From Mesorhizobium sp. M2A.F.Ca.ET.046.03.2.1 (GTDB taxonomy: Bacteria; Pseudomonadota; Alphaproteobacteria; Rhizobiales; Rhizobiaceae), in assembly GCF_003952425.1 (NCBI RefSeq), contig NZ_CP034449.1, forward strand, positions 2,976,001 through 3,040,000: a stretch of DNA of 64,000 nucleotides. The letters run 5' to 3'. A program made the translations under genes and the position numbers. The notes beneath the pieces are model-generated. The model had not been told where the DNA came from, ran no database searches, and saw only the letters and a list, made by a program, of their open reading frames with translations. Below, piece by piece: positions 16,078 to 26,450 of this stretch (position 1 is its first letter; each line of letters starts with the position of its first letter).

Positions 16078-18258
16078 TCAGGCGGAGCCCTGCCTGTCCC
16101 GCGCCTTCAGCTCCAGCCGCCGCGCATGCAGTACCGGCTCGGTATAGCCGTTGGGCTGGCTCGTCCCTTTGAACACCAGGTCGCAGGCGGCCTGGAAGGC
16201 GATGGAATTGTCGAAGTCGGGCGCCATCGGGCGGTAGAGCGGGTCGCCGACATTCTGGCGGTCGACGATCGCCGCCATGCGCTGCAGCGAGTCCCTGACC
16301 TGGATTTCCGAGCAGACCTTGTGGCGCAGCCAGTTGGCGATGTGCTGCGAGGAGATGCGCAGCGTCGCGCGATCCTCCATCAGGCCGACATCGTTGATAT
16401 CGGGCACTTTCGAGCAGCCGACGCCCTGGTCGATCCAACGCACGACGTAGCCCAGGATGCCCTGCGCATTGTTGTCGAGCTCGCGCTGGATCTCGTCCGG
16501 CGTCCAGTTCGGCCGCCTTGCTACCGGCACCGACAATATGTCGTCGAGCTTCGCCTTCGGCCGGCTCTTCAGCGCCGCCTGCACGGCGTGCACATCGACC
16601 TTGTGATAATGCGTGGCATGCAGCGTCGCGGCCGTCGGCGAGGGCACCCAGGCGGTGTTGGCGCCGGCCTTGGGATGCGCGATCTTCTCAACCAGCATTG
16701 CCGCCATCAGGTCCGGCATCGCCCACATGCCCTTGCCAATCTGGGCGTGGCCGGCAAGCCCGCATTCGAGCCCCGTGTCGACGTTCCAGGCCTCGTAGGC
16801 GGAGATCCAGGCGGCCTGCTTCATGTCGCCCTTGCGGATCATCGGGCCGGCTTCCATCGAGGTGTGGATCTCGTCGCCGGTGCGGTCGAGGAAGCCGGTG
16901 TTGATGAACACCACGCGCTCCTTGGCCGCGCGGATCGCTTCCTTGAGGTTGACGGTGGTGCGCCGCTCCTCGTCCATGATGCCCATCTTGATGGTGTTCT
17001 TCGGCATGCCGAGCAGCGCCTCGACACGGTCGAAGATTTCCACCGCGAAGGCAACCTCTTCCGGCCCGTGCATCTTGGGCTTCACCACATACATCGAGCC
17101 GGCGCGGGAGTTGGCGCGGCGGCCGTTCTCGCCGACATCGTGCAGCGCGATCAGCGCGGTGATGGCGGCGTCCATGATGCCTTCCGGCACCTCGTTTCCA
17201 TCGCGGTCGGTGATCGCCGGATTGGTCATCAGGTGGCCGACATTGCGCACCAGCATCAGCGAGCGTCCAGGCAAAAGCAGCTGGCCGCCATTGGGCGCCG
17301 TATAGCGGCGGTCGGGATTGAGCTTGCGGACAAAGCTCTTGCCGCCCTTGGTGATCTCTTCGGCGAGGTCGCCCTTCATGAGGCCGAGCCAGTTGCGGTA
17401 GACCACAACCTTGTCCTCGGCATCGACGGCCGCGACCGAATCCTCGCAATCCTGGATAGTCGTGAGAGCCGATTCCAGGACGACGTCGGCAATGCCGGCC
17501 GGATCGGTCTTGCCGATCTGGTTGGCATGGTCGATCACGATTTCGATGTGCAGGCCGTTCTTGACCAGAAGCACGGCTTCCGGATTTTCGGCATCGCCGC
17601 GATAGCCGGCAAACTGCTTTGGGTCGGCGAGCGTGGTGGCGCCGGCGCCCTCACCCGCTTTCAGCGCGCCATTCGCCACCGACAGCCCGTTGACGCCGGC
17701 CCATTTGCCGGTGGTCAGCGGCACGGACTGGTCGAGGAAATCCTTAGCCCAAGTAATGACTTTCGCGCCACGCGCGGGATTGAAACCCTTGCCCTTCTCG
17801 GCGCCGCCGGTCTCGGGAATGGCGTCGGTGCCGTAGAGCGCGTCATAGAGCGAGCCCCAGCGCGCATTGGCGGCGTTGAGCGCATAGCGCGCGTTCATCA
17901 CCGGCACGACGAGCTGAGGCCCGGCGACGACGGCGATCTCGGGGTCGACATGCTCCGTCGAAACGCTGAACGCCGCGCCTTCCGGCACCAGATAGCCGAT
18001 CTCCTTCAGGAAGGCCTTGTAAGCCTCCATGTCGATCGGGGCGCCGTTTTCGCGGTACCAGCCGTCGAGTTTCTCCTGCATGGCGTCGCGTTTGGCGAGC
18101 AGCGTCCGGTTCTTCGGCGCGAGATCGTGGACGATGGCGGAAAAGCCTTCCCAGAATTTTTCCGGATCGATGCCGGTGCCCGGCGCGGCTTCCTCGGCCA
18201 TGAAGTCATGGAGCTCCCGGGCAATCCGCAACCCGGCGATCTCGATGCGGTCGGTCAT
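16078..18258 (-). CDS. glcB: Malate synthase G
   Basis: 726 aa from ATG 18258 ([10 protein letters not shown]), preceded by GGAG; upstream codons in the same frame are not conserved. The monomeric isoform G condenses acetyl-CoA and glyoxylate to malate in the glyoxylate/glycolate pathway. Length and sequence match the family throughout, including [14 protein letters not shown], the [16 protein letters not shown] region, [21 protein letters not shown] segment ([14 protein letters not shown]) and [11 protein letters not shown]. Cytosolic. It stands alone, with a palindromic mosaic repeat upstream and a convergent GNAT gene downstream. Confidence 0.97.
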   Translation of the reverse strand: MTDRIEIAGLRIARELHDFMAEEAAPGTGIDPEKFWEGFSAIVHDLAPKNRTLLAKRDAMQEKLDGWYRENGAPIDMEAYKAFLKEIGYLVPEGAAFSVSTEHVDPEIAVVAGPQLVVPVMNARYALNAANARWGSLYDALYGTDAIPETGGAEKGKGFNPARGAKVITWAKDFLDQSVPLTTGKWAGVNGLSVANGALKAGEGAGATTLADPKQFAGYRGDAENPEAVLLVKNGLHIEIVIDHANQIGKTDPAGIADVVLESALTTIQDCEDSVAAVDAEDKVVVYRNWLGLMKGDLAEEITKGGKSFVRKLNPDRRYTAPNGGQLLLPGRSLMLVRNVGHLMTNPAITDRDGNEVPEGIMDAAITALIALHDVGENGRRANSRAGSMYVVKPKMHGPEEVAFAVEIFDRVEALLGMPKNTIKMGIMDEERRTTVNLKEAIRAAKERVVFINTGFLDRTGDEIHTSMEAGPMIRKGDMKQAAWISAYEAWNVDTGLECGLAGHAQIGKGMWAMPDLMAAMLVEKIAHPKAGANTAWVPSPTAATLHATHYHKVDVHAVQAALKSRPKAKLDDILSVPVARRPNWTPDEIQRELDNNAQGILGYVVRWIDQGVGCSKVPDINDVGLMEDRATLRISSQHIANWLRHKVCSEIQVRDSLQRMAAIVDRQNVGDPLYRPMAPDFDNSIAFQAACDLVFKGTSQPNGYTEPVLHARRLELKARDRQGSA

Positions 18259-18341
18259 CAGCACGTCTCCAGATAGGTAGCTTGCCGGGGCCTTTGGCAT
18301 GTTTGGGGTTGCGGGGTCAATTCGGCTTAGGGTGAAGGCTT

Positions 18342-18515
18342 CCTTCTCCCCGTTCTACGGGGAGAAGGTGGCGGCAGCCGGATGAGGGGCGGCGCCGGCG
18401 TTGACAATTAGCATGCGTTGATCCGCCGATTGAAGTCGAGGAGAACAGCAACACTCGCCGGCGCTGCCCCTCATCCGCCCTTCGGGCACCTTCTCCCCGT
18501 TCTACGGGGAGAAGG
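18342..18515. repeat. Mosaic intergenic element, class B
   Basis: Each end carries the hairpin CCTTCTCCCC-N-GGGGAGAAGG, followed inward by GATGAGGGGCGGCGCC on one side and its reverse complement on the other, so the whole unit is a large inverted repeat with a variable centre. A second copy lies at 30604-30795. It fills the gap between malate synthase and hyuA. Confidence 0.85.
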
Positions 18516-18524
18516 AAGGCGCAC

Positions 18525-20546
18525 TCACACCGCGATCCGAGGCCTTCCCGACGCCACGGCCACCACATGCGCCTCGATGAACATGCGCTGGCCCTCGATG
18601 GTCGAGACCTTGAACTCGGTGGCGACGTCGATCTCGGCGCTGTCGGTGCCGGCGTTCTTGGCGCGCTCGGCGGCGAGCGCGCGCACATCGGCCTCGGCCG
18701 CCGCGATCGCCTTCGCCGCTTCGGTGAAGTCGCGCACCGTCTGGCCGGAGGCGAGGCGGAACAGGCCTTCCTTGGGCTGGCTGACACGGGCCTCGGCCGA
18801 GACGCGCACCTGGCCGACCACGGCGCCAAGCGCGTTGGCGACGTCGGTGTCCTCCGGCACGATGCAGCCATTTCCGACCAGCACGGCCAAGCCGGCGTAA
18901 TGCAGCGGCGCCGAGGCGCCCAGCCCGATGACCGGACGGTCGAGCGCGACGGTGAAGCGGGCGATGCCGGGATGGCCATCGACCGCGCGCTGCACCAGCG
19001 CATGCGCGACGGTGGCCGCGCCATCCAGCCCGTCCTCGGCGAAGGCGGTTTCGAGGATGTATTCGGCCGACCAGCGGGTGAGCGTCGTCAGCACGCGCTC
19101 GGCCAGGGCTTCGGGTGTCGCCGCGATCGCCTGGCCGCGGCCGTCGCGGCGGCGCGAAAACAGCTCGGCGCCCAGGCGGGCAGTGGCGGCGTCCCAGTTC
19201 GACTGCTTGCCCAGCACATGCGCGGCGTCGGACGGCGTGAAGCCGCAGATATGCACCAGCCCGCGCGCGACCAACCGGTTCAGCGTGGCGTTCTGCGCGT
19301 TCGACGAGAGCAGCCGATCAAGCGCCAGCGGGACAGTGCCGATCGCCTCGTAGAGCTTCGCTTCCGGCGCGGTGAGGCCGGCGGCGAGTCGGTCCGGCAC
19401 ACCGGTGCGCAGGGCAAACCGCCCGTCCATGCGGCCGGGGTTCGGCGCCCGCAGCTGCCGTTCCAGCTCGGCGGTGACTGCCTCGCCATGCGCCATGCCG
19501 GCCAGCGCCAGCGGCACCAGGCGGCGCGGCCCGAGCAGGATTTTCGGATCGAGCGCGCCGTCTTCCAGCGTGACCTCCGAGTCGCCGCCAAGGCCGAAGG
19601 TGCGCATGGCGACCGCTTCGACCATGGTGCGGAAGCCGCCGACGGTGGCGCCTTCCGGATCGAGGCGCGGGCGGCCGCCGTCGAGCACGGCGACGTCCGT
19701 GGTGGTGCCGCCGATATCCGAGACCATGGCGTCGTCCAGCCCGGTCATGTGGCGGGCGCCGACAAGAGAGGCAGCCGGGCCCGAGAGGATCGTCTCGATA
19801 GGCCGCTGGCGGGCAAAGGCGGCCGAGACCAGCGCGCCGTCGCCGCGCACCACCATCAGGGGTGCCGCGATGCCGCGCTTGGCCAGAAACCCTTCGGTCG
19901 CCGCGACCAGCCGGTCGATCATCGAGATCAGGCGGGCGTTGAGCAGCGTGGTAAGCGCGCGGCGCGGGCCGCCGAGCTTGGCCGACAATTCATGGCTTGC
20001 TGTGACCGGAAAGCCGGTCTTCTCGCGGATCAGGTCGCGGGCCGCCAGCTCATGCGCCGGATTGCGGGTGGCGAAATAGGCGCAGACGGCGAAGCCCGAA
20101 ACCGAGCCGCCCAATTCCGGCAACGCCGCCTCGAGGCCGGAAAGGTCGAGCTTGGCGGCATTGCCGTGCACGTCGTGTCCGCCGGGGCAGAACACCACCG
20201 GGTCGGTGCCCAGCGCCGTCTTCAACCCGTCGCGGGCAAGGTCGGCCTCGGAAAAGCCGATCATGACGAGCGCCACGCGCCCGCCCTGGCCCTCGACCAG
20301 CGCGTTGGTGGCAAGTGTCGTGGACATCGAGACGAGTTTTATCGCGGCCGGATCGGTGGCGGATTGCTGAAGCACCGCGTCGACCGCGCCGGAAATGCCG
20401 ACGGCGAGATCGTGACGCGTGGTCAGCGATTTCGCCTTGGCCAGGACCTTGCCCTTGGGTCCGCCCTCCTCCGACCACAGCACCGCATCGGTGTAGGTGC
20501 CGCCGGTGTCGATGCCGAGGAAGAGGGGGTGAGGCTTGGCAGTCAT
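18525..20546 (-). CDS. hyuA: Hydantoinase/oxoprolinase family protein, subunit A type
   Basis: 673 aa, complete for the HyuA family. It begins with the ASKHA-type phosphate loop GIDTGGTYTDAV, then the hydantoinase N and A domains with VSMSTTLATNALVEG and the second phosphate motif DIGGTTTDVAVLDGG. Such proteins hydrolyse 5-oxoproline, hydantoins or related cyclic amides with ATP. A HyuB partner normally sits next door but is absent here, so this may belong to the stand-alone group or work with a distant partner. The 3' end lies almost against a class B repeat. Confidence 0.88.
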   Translation of the reverse strand: MTAKPHPLFLGIDTGGTYTDAVLWSEEGGPKGKVLAKAKSLTTRHDLAVGISGAVDAVLQQSATDPAAIKLVSMSTTLATNALVEGQGGRVALVMIGFSEADLARDGLKTALGTDPVVFCPGGHDVHGNAAKLDLSGLEAALPELGGSVSGFAVCAYFATRNPAHELAARDLIREKTGFPVTASHELSAKLGGPRRALTTLLNARLISMIDRLVAATEGFLAKRGIAAPLMVVRGDGALVSAAFARQRPIETILSGPAASLVGARHMTGLDDAMVSDIGGTTTDVAVLDGGRPRLDPEGATVGGFRTMVEAVAMRTFGLGGDSEVTLEDGALDPKILLGPRRLVPLALAGMAHGEAVTAELERQLRAPNPGRMDGRFALRTGVPDRLAAGLTAPEAKLYEAIGTVPLALDRLLSSNAQNATLNRLVARGLVHICGFTPSDAAHVLGKQSNWDAATARLGAELFSRRRDGRGQAIAATPEALAERVLTTLTRWSAEYILETAFAEDGLDGAATVAHALVQRAVDGHPGIARFTVALDRPVIGLGASAPLHYAGLAVLVGNGCIVPEDTDVANALGAVVGQVRVSAEARVSQPKEGLFRLASGQTVRDFTEAAKAIAAAEADVRALAAERAKNAGTDSAEIDVATEFKVSTIEGQRMFIEAHVVAVASGRPRIAV

Positions 20547-20691
20547 TTTTGCGGGCAGTCCGGGGTCGAGGGCTTCGCGAAGCCCTTAGCCGATACGGGC
20601 TGCCGGATAAAGGTTGGAGGGATGGGCCAAGGGGCGCAAGTTCCTCGCCCGACAAAGTGGGGAGAGGGACCCAAGCTTTGAGACATCGGCG

Positions 20692-20858
20692 CGAGGCCCC
20701 CCTCTCTGGCCTGCCGGCCATCTCCCCCTCAAGGGGGAGATCGGATGTCACGCCGGCTTTCGCCAATCGCCAACGTTGTAGAAAGGAGCGAGGCGCTTGA
20801 ACTGCCAATCTCCCCCCTTGAGGGGGAGATGCCCGGCAGGGCAGAGAGGGGGGCCTCG
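20692..20858. repeat. Mosaic intergenic element, class A
   Basis: About 167 bp with long inverted ends: CGAGGCCCCCCTCTCTG then an internal hairpin CTCCCCCTCAAGGGGGAG, mirrored at the right end. The centre (GATGTCACGCCGGCTTTCGCC through CAACGTTG) is shared with the copy at 58214-58466. It occupies most of the hyuA-CDGSH gap. Confidence 0.85.
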
Positions 20859-20877
20859 AGCCGGCCTTCGCAACTAT

Positions 20878-21504
20878 CTACCCGACAAACCCCACTCTTT
20901 TGTGCGATCCATCACAGAACGGTTTGTTCGCCGAATGCCCGCAGCGGCAGAGGAACACCTTGGTCGTGCGGGCGATCGTATGCCCCGTGCCGGTGACGAG
21001 CTCGGCATTGCCTTCGACCTTCAGCGGTCCGTTGCTGGTCGGGGTTACGGTCAGCGGGCCGTCCCGCGCGTCCAGCACCTGCGCTTCCTTCAGCGGCGGC
21101 TCGCCGGTGGCGGTGAAGCCGGCCTTGATGTGGCTGTTGTCGCAGAAGGGCTTGTTCTGCGAGGCGCCGCAGCGGCAGAGCGTGCCGCGCAAGAACGTCT
21201 GGTCACCCAGCACGATCTCGGCATGCACCGCCAGCGGGCCGTTTTCGCGCACGCGCACCGTGTTGACCACAGGCGGCTTCTCCTGCGGCCCGCCATCCTT
21301 GCGCTTGTAGGTGACGGCGCCCGACGGGCAGTTCTCCGCCAGCGCCACCACCCGTTCTACGCTCGCGGCATCGGGATGGATCCACTCGCCCGGCGCGTTG
21401 GGCACGAAGACATGCGGGTTGCCGAGCACGCAATTGCGCGAATGGATGCAGCGCTTGCCGCTGAAGGAAACGTCGATCTTCTCGCCTTCGACCGTGCCTG
21501 CCAT
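20878..21504 (-). CDS. CDGSH iron-sulfur protein with N-terminal mono-cluster Fe-S domain
   Basis: 208 aa. The N-terminal part has CIHSRNCVLG and ENCPSGAVTY, a Fer4_19-type (mono-cluster) iron-sulfur domain. Two CDGSH-type zinc-finger/2Fe-2S repeats follow: CRCGASQNKPFCDNSH and CRCGHSANKPFCDGSH, each with the C-x-C-x8-C-x3-H ligand set. Proteins of this layout are soluble and thought to take part in electron transfer or Fe-S homeostasis. It is monocistronic, between a class A repeat and the ABC transporter unit. Confidence 0.9.
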   Translation of the reverse strand: MAGTVEGEKIDVSFSGKRCIHSRNCVLGNPHVFVPNAPGEWIHPDAASVERVVALAENCPSGAVTYKRKDGGPQEKPPVVNTVRVRENGPLAVHAEIVLGDQTFLRGTLCRCGASQNKPFCDNSHIKAGFTATGEPPLKEAQVLDARDGPLTVTPTSNGPLKVEGNAELVTGTGHTIARTTKVFLCRCGHSANKPFCDGSHKRVGFVG

Positions 21505-22009
21505 TTGGGTGGGGTCTCCTGTTGGGGTGGAGACCGGGCTTAGGGCGCGGGAGCGAAGGGCGTCAAGCTGGGAGGATGGGCAGCCTTACAATAGCGACCG
21601 TCAGGAGATTGGCGAAAGGAGAGGTGCCGGCTGATCTCCCGCGCCCCCTTGAGCGAGGGTGCCCGCTGCTGTGGCGCGCTAGCCGCCAGATCGTCGCCTC
21701 CCTGATCGCTGCGATCTTTACTCAGCCGCCCCTGGCGACCCTGCGCCTAAATCTCCATGCCCCGCGACATCGTCGGTGAGCCACCACGAAAGCGCAAGTT
21801 TCAAGCATGCCAGCGCTATCTTAGCGCATATGCCGTTTACGGGGAGAAAGAAGCTGCCGCCAGCGCCGGCTCTCCAGCCGCCGGGACCCGAATACTGGTC
21901 GGTCAGGACCCACTGTCCAGAGCTGTCAGGAGCGGCATCGAATGCCGGTTTGCATAAAACGGCAACCGACCTATATCAGGTCACAATTTCCAGCCGGCCG
22001 TTTTTCAGC
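21505..22009. other. 505-bp intergenic region upstream of the ABC transporter
   Basis: The two flanking genes are divergent, so both promoters should lie here. Short open frames are present but none has a credible start or family match. The part near 21640-21700 resembles degraded mosaic-repeat sequence. Confidence 0.4.
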
Positions 22010-22936
22010 ATGTCATCCATCATCTCGATCTCCGGTGTCACGAAAACCTATGCCACCGGCTTCAAGGCATTGAAGGAAATCAATCTCGATATCGAGCGCG
22101 GCGAGATTTTTGCGCTGCTCGGGCCGAACGGCGCCGGCAAGACGACGCTGATCTCGATCGTCTGCGGCATCGTCAACCGCTCGTCGGGCAGCGTCACGGT
22201 CGACGGCCACGACATCAGCCGGGATTACCGCGCCGCGCGCAGCCTGATCGGGCTGGTGCCGCAGGAACTCACCATCGACGCCTTCGAGACGGTCTGGGCG
22301 ACGGTGAACTACAGCCGCGGCTTGTTCGGCAAGCCGCCGAACAAGGATTTCGTCGAGAAGGTGCTGCGCGACCTGTCGCTCTGGGAGAAGAAGGATTCCA
22401 AGGCGATCACGCTGTCGGGCGGCATGAAGCGCCGTCTGATGATCGCCAAGGCCCTGTCGCACGAGCCGCGCGTGCTTTTCCTCGACGAACCGACGGCCGG
22501 CGTCGACGTCGAGCTGCGCCAGGACATGTGGGCGATGGTCAGGCGCCTGCGCGAGGACGGCGTCACCATCATCCTCACCACGCATTACATCGAGGAAGCC
22601 GAGGCGATGGCTGACCGCGTCGGCGTCATCAACAAGGGCGAGATCATCCTGGTCGAGGGCAAGGCCGAGCTGATGCGCAAGCTTGGCCGCAAGCAGATGA
22701 AGCTGGAGCTACGCGCGCCGCTCGCCGCCTTGCCGGAGAGCCTGTCGCGCTATGCGCTGGAGCTGTCGGGCGACGGCAGCCAGCTCACCTACACCTACGA
22801 CAACCAGAGCGACCGTCCGGGCGTCGCCTCGCTGATCCGCGACCTCGAGGCGGCCGGCGTCCAGTTCCGCGATCTCGACACCAAGAACAGCTCGCTCGAA
22901 GAGATTTTCGTCAGTCTTCTGAGGCAAGAGCCATGA
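22010..22936 (+). CDS. ABC transporter ATP-binding protein (ABC-2 type, YadG-like)
   Basis: 308 aa from ATG 22010; the open frame extends 78 codons upstream but that part is not protein-like. Walker A GPNGAGKT (near residue 40), signature [10 protein letters not shown], Walker [14 protein letters not shown] and the switch His in TTHYIEEAE are all intact. A C-terminal region of about 80 residues follows, as in YadG/NodI-type exporters. It overlaps the permease by 4 bp (ATGA). The pair probably exports a lipid-linked, polysaccharide or drug substrate; the substrate is not determinable. Confidence 0.93.
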   Translation: MSSIISISGVTKTYATGFKALKEINLDIERGEIFALLGPNGAGKTTLISIVCGIVNRSSGSVTVDGHDISRDYRAARSLIGLVPQELTIDAFETVWATVNYSRGLFGKPPNKDFVEKVLRDLSLWEKKDSKAITLSGGMKRRLMIAKALSHEPRVLFLDEPTAGVDVELRQDMWAMVRRLREDGVTIILTTHYIEEAEAMADRVGVINKGEIILVEGKAELMRKLGRKQMKLELRAPLAALPESLSRYALELSGDGSQLTYTYDNQSDRPGVASLIRDLEAAGVQFRDLDTKNSSLEEIFVSLLRQEP

Positions 22937-23694
22937 ACCTGCGCGCGGTATGGGCGATCTACCGGGTGGAGATGGCGCGTGCCTTCCGCACGGTGCTGCA
23001 GAGCATCATCTCGCCGGTCATCTCGACGTCGCTCTATTTCGTCGTCTTCGGCTCGGCCATAGGCTCGCGCATCAACGAGATCGACGGCATCGCCTACGGC
23101 GCCTTCATCGTGCCCGGATTGATGATGCTGTCGCTCTTGACGCAATCGATCTCCAACGCCTCCTTCGCCATCTACTTTCCGAAATTCGTCGGCTCGATCT
23201 ACGAGCTTTTGTCGGCGCCGGTCTCCTATCTCGAGATCATCATCGCCTATGTCGGGGGCGCTGCGACCAAATCGATCATGCTCGGCCTGATCATCCTCGC
23301 CACCGCCGCGCTGTTCGTGCCGCTCAGGATCGAGCATCCGTTCTGGATGGTCGCCTTCCTGGTGCTGACCGCGGTGACCTTCAGCCTGTTCGGCTTCATC
23401 ATCGGCATCTGGGCGAAAACCTTCGAGCAGCTGCAGCTGGTGCCGCTGCTCATCGTCACGCCGCTCACCTTCCTCGGCGGCAGCTTCTATTCGATCCACA
23501 TGCTTCCCGGCATCTGGAAGACGCTCACGCTGTTCAACCCGGTCGTCTATCTGATCAGCGGGTTCCGCTGGAGCTTTTACGGCAAGGCCGACGTCTCGGT
23601 CGGCGTCAGCCTCGGCATGACGCTGGTGTTTTTGGCCATCTGCATCGCCATCGTCGCCTGGATATTCAAGACGGGCTACCGGTTGAGGAACTGA
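22933..23694 (+). CDS. ABC-2 type transporter permease (YadH-like)
   Basis: 253 aa with six predicted TM helices and the ABC-2 family motif near residues 180-215 ([36 protein letters not shown]). The start overlaps the ATPase stop by 4 bp, so the two are coupled. It most resembles YadH and NodJ-type permeases; because nod genes are absent nearby, the YadGH-like assignment is preferred. Confidence 0.92.
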   Translation: MNLRAVWAIYRVEMARAFRTVLQSIISPVISTSLYFVVFGSAIGSRINEIDGIAYGAFIVPGLMMLSLLTQSISNASFAIYFPKFVGSIYELLSAPVSYLEIIIAYVGGAATKSIMLGLIILATAALFVPLRIEHPFWMVAFLVLTAVTFSLFGFIIGIWAKTFEQLQLVPLLIVTPLTFLGGSFYSIHMLPGIWKTLTLFNPVVYLISGFRWSFYGKADVSVGVSLGMTLVFLAICIAIVAWIFKTGYRLRN

Positions 23695-23702
23695 CCGAAG
23701 TC

Positions 23703-23913
23703 GAGTTCCTCGCCCCACGACGGGGGGAGGTGGCCCGGCGAAGCCGGGACGGAGAGGGGCCCGTGCCGACGGGTGGAATCTCTCTGTGCGTGGCCTGTTC
23801 TTCAGATCAAGGCAATGTGGCGCCCTTTTCACGCCGGGTTCTGGCTTCGCGGATGTCGCCCCCCCTCTCCGTCTCGGGCTTCGCCCGAGCCACCTCTCCC
23901 CCGCTTTGCGGGG
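23703..23913. repeat. Mosaic intergenic element, class D, cut by an IS
   Basis: Begins with GTTCCTCGCCCC and ends in CACCTCTCCCCCGCTTTGCGGGG; the mirror end resumes at about 25275 (GGCGGGGGCGAGGAAGGGG) on the far side of the insertion sequence. A related intact unit lies at 55087-55280. Confidence 0.75.
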
Positions 23914-25272
23914 TGTTTGTGCTGGAGACAAGGTGAACGGGTGTTCGGGGACATCGTGGACGCTTTTGTTCATCACGAACTGCTGGGTTGTTTTTGTTGT
24001 TCGGCCTGTGGACCCTGTGGGCAACGCTCAGCGTTGTCCACAAGTCCACAGGTCTCGCTTGCGCCCTGACGTAGGTTCAGGGTGGCAATTCGATGCGAGC
24101 AGTAGTGCACGCTGAAGACACCATCCTCGACGGTCGGGCGAAGCGCCACCAGCTCGCCGCGGAATGCCTTGCCGAGTCGCCAGGGTCGGTTCCTGAAGCT
24201 GATGAAGCCATCACTGTCGACCTTGCGAACCTGGTCGCCCGGTGCGTACTCGATCGCGGGCAGGACGTCGGGAAAGCTGCGCGGGCTCGGCCGGTAGCGC
24301 TCGGCCGGCGTGGCCATGTCGAGTGCTTCGTGTGGTCGTTCGTAGTTATAGCGCGGGCGCCACCGATCGAAGGCTCGCTGGCACTCGGCGAGATCGCCGA
24401 AGCTTCGCCCGTTGATCACCTCGGCCTTGAGTGTGCGATGGAAGCGTTCTTCCTTGCCTTGGGTCTGCGGATGGCGCGGCCGACCGTGCAGCACGCGGAT
24501 GCCGAGCCGCAACAGCCAGACGCTGAAGCCGGTGTAAGGCTCACCGCCGGAATCGCTCCACGGCGAGCCGCCGTCCATCAGCATCGCCAGCGGCAAGCCA
24601 TAGCGGCGAAAGGTAATCTCCAGCTCCCGGCGTACCGTCCGGCCCTGCTCGTCGCCGCAGGCGGACAGCACCAGGTTGAAGCGCGAGTGATCGTCGAGCG
24701 TGGTGAGCGGATGGCAGCGCCCGCCATGGATGGCGAAGTGACCCTTGAAGTCAATCTGCCGCAGCTCGTTGGGAGCCTCCCGCTCGAAGCGCTGCCATGG
24801 TCCCGGATGTTGCGCTGCTGTCGCCTCCGTCAGCCGATCATGACGACGCAGGATCGCGGTGATCGTGCTCGCCGCCGGGATGACGAGTTCGCCATGTCTC
24901 TTCATCGCCTGTCTGATCTTGCGACCGCCCCAGACGTCGTTGCTCTCGTCGCGTACCTGCAACACCCTTGCCTCAATTGCCGAAGCGGTGCGTTGCGGGC
25001 TCAAGTGCGGGCGACGCGATCGTTCGACCAATCCAGCCGGCCCTTCCGACCGGTATCGCTCGAGCCACTTATAGCCGGTCGTCGGACTTATCCCGAACCG
25101 TCGACAAAGTTCACGCACATTCGCCCACTCTCGCGAGGCAAACTCCACGAACTCTCGCTTCTGATCCATCATGGACACCTCGTAAAACGGCATTCCATCC
25201 CTCCCGATCCAAGGATCGGGAAGTGTCCACGATGTCTCCGAACGCCTGTCCACCATCTCCCCAGTCTGTACA
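23914..25272. mobile_element. IS481-family insertion sequence 1
   Basis: About 1.36 kb. The inner parts of the ends are strong inverted repeats sharing GACATCGTGGAC (left 23932-23961, right about 25225-25253); weaker similarity extends outward to TGT termini, so the boundaries are approximate by up to 20 bp. Direct repeat of GCGGGG-like sequence at the flanks suggests the target duplication, but this is ambiguous because the target is itself GC-repetitive. It carries one transposase gene. Confidence 0.8.
23973..25193 (-). CDS. IS481-family transposase
   Basis: 406 aa from ATG 25193 (MPFYEVSMMDQ, typical of the family). An N-terminal helix-turn-helix (LCRRFGISPTTGYKWLERY) is followed by an rve-type integrase core with the DDE residues in LRQIDFKGHF, LMDGGSPW and GKEERFHRTLK, and a C-terminal beta-rich segment. 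The frame is intact, so the element may be active. Confidence 0.92.
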   Translation of the reverse strand: MPFYEVSMMDQKREFVEFASREWANVRELCRRFGISPTTGYKWLERYRSEGPAGLVERSRRPHLSPQRTASAIEARVLQVRDESNDVWGGRKIRQAMKRHGELVIPAASTITAILRRHDRLTEATAAQHPGPWQRFEREAPNELRQIDFKGHFAIHGGRCHPLTTLDDHSRFNLVLSACGDEQGRTVRRELEITFRRYGLPLAMLMDGGSPWSDSGGEPYTGFSVWLLRLGIRVLHGRPRHPQTQGKEERFHRTLKAEVINGRSFGDLAECQRAFDRWRPRYNYERPHEALDMATPAERYRPSPRSFPDVLPAIEYAPGDQVRKVDSDGFISFRNRPWRLGKAFRGELVALRPTVEDGVFSVHYCSHRIATLNLRQGASETCGLVDNAERCPQGPQAEQQKQPSSS

Positions 25273-25302
25273 GTTTGGCGGGGGCGAGGAAGGGGCGCCT
25301 AT

Positions 25303-26340
25303 CTAAATCGCCTTGGTCAGGCGCAGCAGCCCCAGCATCTCGACGAAGGTTCCTTTGCGGAAGGCGATATAGGTCGGTTCCTCGACACCGTGGAAGCGGC
25401 GCTTGAAGGCCGCCTGGCCCTGCAGGTTGAAGCGCGAGCGGTTGACCCAGGGCGACTTGTAGGCGCGCTGGAAGGCGTTGCGCCAGAAATCCGATTCGGC
25501 GAAGCCGCTGGGCTCGATGTCGAGCAGCGGCGAGAGGCCGAGCGTCACCTGCGAGATACCTTCCTCGCGAAAGCGGTCGACGGCGAATTTGGTCAGTCCG
25601 ACCTCGGCATGCGGCGTCGCGTCGGTCTGCTTGCGCTTGAAGGCGGTGGTGTAGCCGATCACCTTGCCGTCGCGAAACAGCGGGTCGAAATCCAGGATGG
25701 CGAGAAGCCGGCCTTCGGGGCTGTGCAGGAGGAAGCGGCGCATGCCGGCACCGAGCTCCTCGGAGAAGCGGCGGTTGAGGAAACCCATCTCCCAGCGCTT
25801 GATGATGCGCTTTTTGCGCCAGTCGGCGGAAAGCTGCTTGATCTCTTCCTGCAGCATGTCGCCCGTGCCCTCGGCGAGGAGAAAACCCTTCTTCGCCAGC
25901 CAGCGCTCGGAATAGCGCACCGTCTCGTTGCGCTTGCCGGAAAAATCATGCGCCGGCAAAAGCAGCCTGGTGTCGATGCCGAACCGGTTGACCTGGTAGC
26001 CGAGACCGGCGAGCACCTTGGCCGTGTCGGCGCCGATCTGCACGAACCAGGGGCCGCCGGCCGCCTCGACGAAGCGCTTGATATAGGCCGGGCGGTCGGC
26101 TGGGTCGGCCACCGGATCGCCCAGTGCGAAATGACGGCTCATCTTGGTGCCGAAGGCGATGTAGCCGTCGCCCTCGCTGAAATAGGACAGCTTCTTCTGC
26201 ACGGCCGTGGAATAGGCGAGCGAGAAATCGCCGTGGCGGCGCACCAGCCCCAGGCGCTCCTCATCGCTCAATTCGCGCCGCGGAACCTTGGGTGCCACGG
26301 CATCGAGAAGCCGATCAAAATAGATGCGCAGGGGCGCCAT
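25303..26340 (-). CDS. DUF2156 / MprF C-terminal-like protein
   Basis: 345 aa from ATG 26340, preceded by CGGAG; a longer frame adds 39 basic residues without support. The whole length matches the DUF2156 (LPG synthase C-terminal, GNAT-fold) family, with HGDFSLAYSTAVQKKLSYF and DPVADPADRPAYIKRFVE near the start. In MprF this domain transfers aminoacyl groups to phosphatidylglycerol; here the flippase membrane half is missing, so the protein is a soluble stand-alone form. The acceptor may be another lipid or peptide. An IS lies just downstream. Confidence 0.85.
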   Translation of the reverse strand: MAPLRIYFDRLLDAVAPKVPRRELSDEERLGLVRRHGDFSLAYSTAVQKKLSYFSEGDGYIAFGTKMSRHFALGDPVADPADRPAYIKRFVEAAGGPWFVQIGADTAKVLAGLGYQVNRFGIDTRLLLPAHDFSGKRNETVRYSERWLAKKGFLLAEGTGDMLQEEIKQLSADWRKKRIIKRWEMGFLNRRFSEELGAGMRRFLLHSPEGRLLAILDFDPLFRDGKVIGYTTAFKRKQTDATPHAEVGLTKFAVDRFREEGISQVTLGLSPLLDIEPSGFAESDFWRNAFQRAYKSPWVNRSRFNLQGQAAFKRRFHGVEEPTYIAFRKGTFVEMLGLLRLTKAI

Positions 26341-26450
26341 GAGCTCCGCGTGCCAAGAAGTGATGACCTGCCCCCGCAGGTCGCGAATCGCTGGCGACCG
26401 CTGCCGGCTACGCCGCGACAGCGATATAGGATGCAATTGACGGCGAATGA

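Noticed and set aside
16126..18276. 716-codon open frame antisense to malate synthase
   Set aside because: It is the mirror frame of a high-GC gene, is low-complexity (His/Gly/Val/Ala-rich) and resembles no protein; the opposite strand encodes a complete GlcB.
18567..20681. 704-codon open frame antisense to hyuA
   Set aside because: Same high-GC shadow effect; the HyuA frame has all family motifs.
22010..23694. nodIJ
   Set aside because: The ABC pair resembles NodI/NodJ in layout but no nod box or other nodulation genes are present; a general YadGH-type exporter is more likely.
22795..24024. 409-codon minus-strand frame over the ABC permease and IS edge
   Set aside because: Acidic/His-rich mirror frame of a real permease; crosses an IS boundary.
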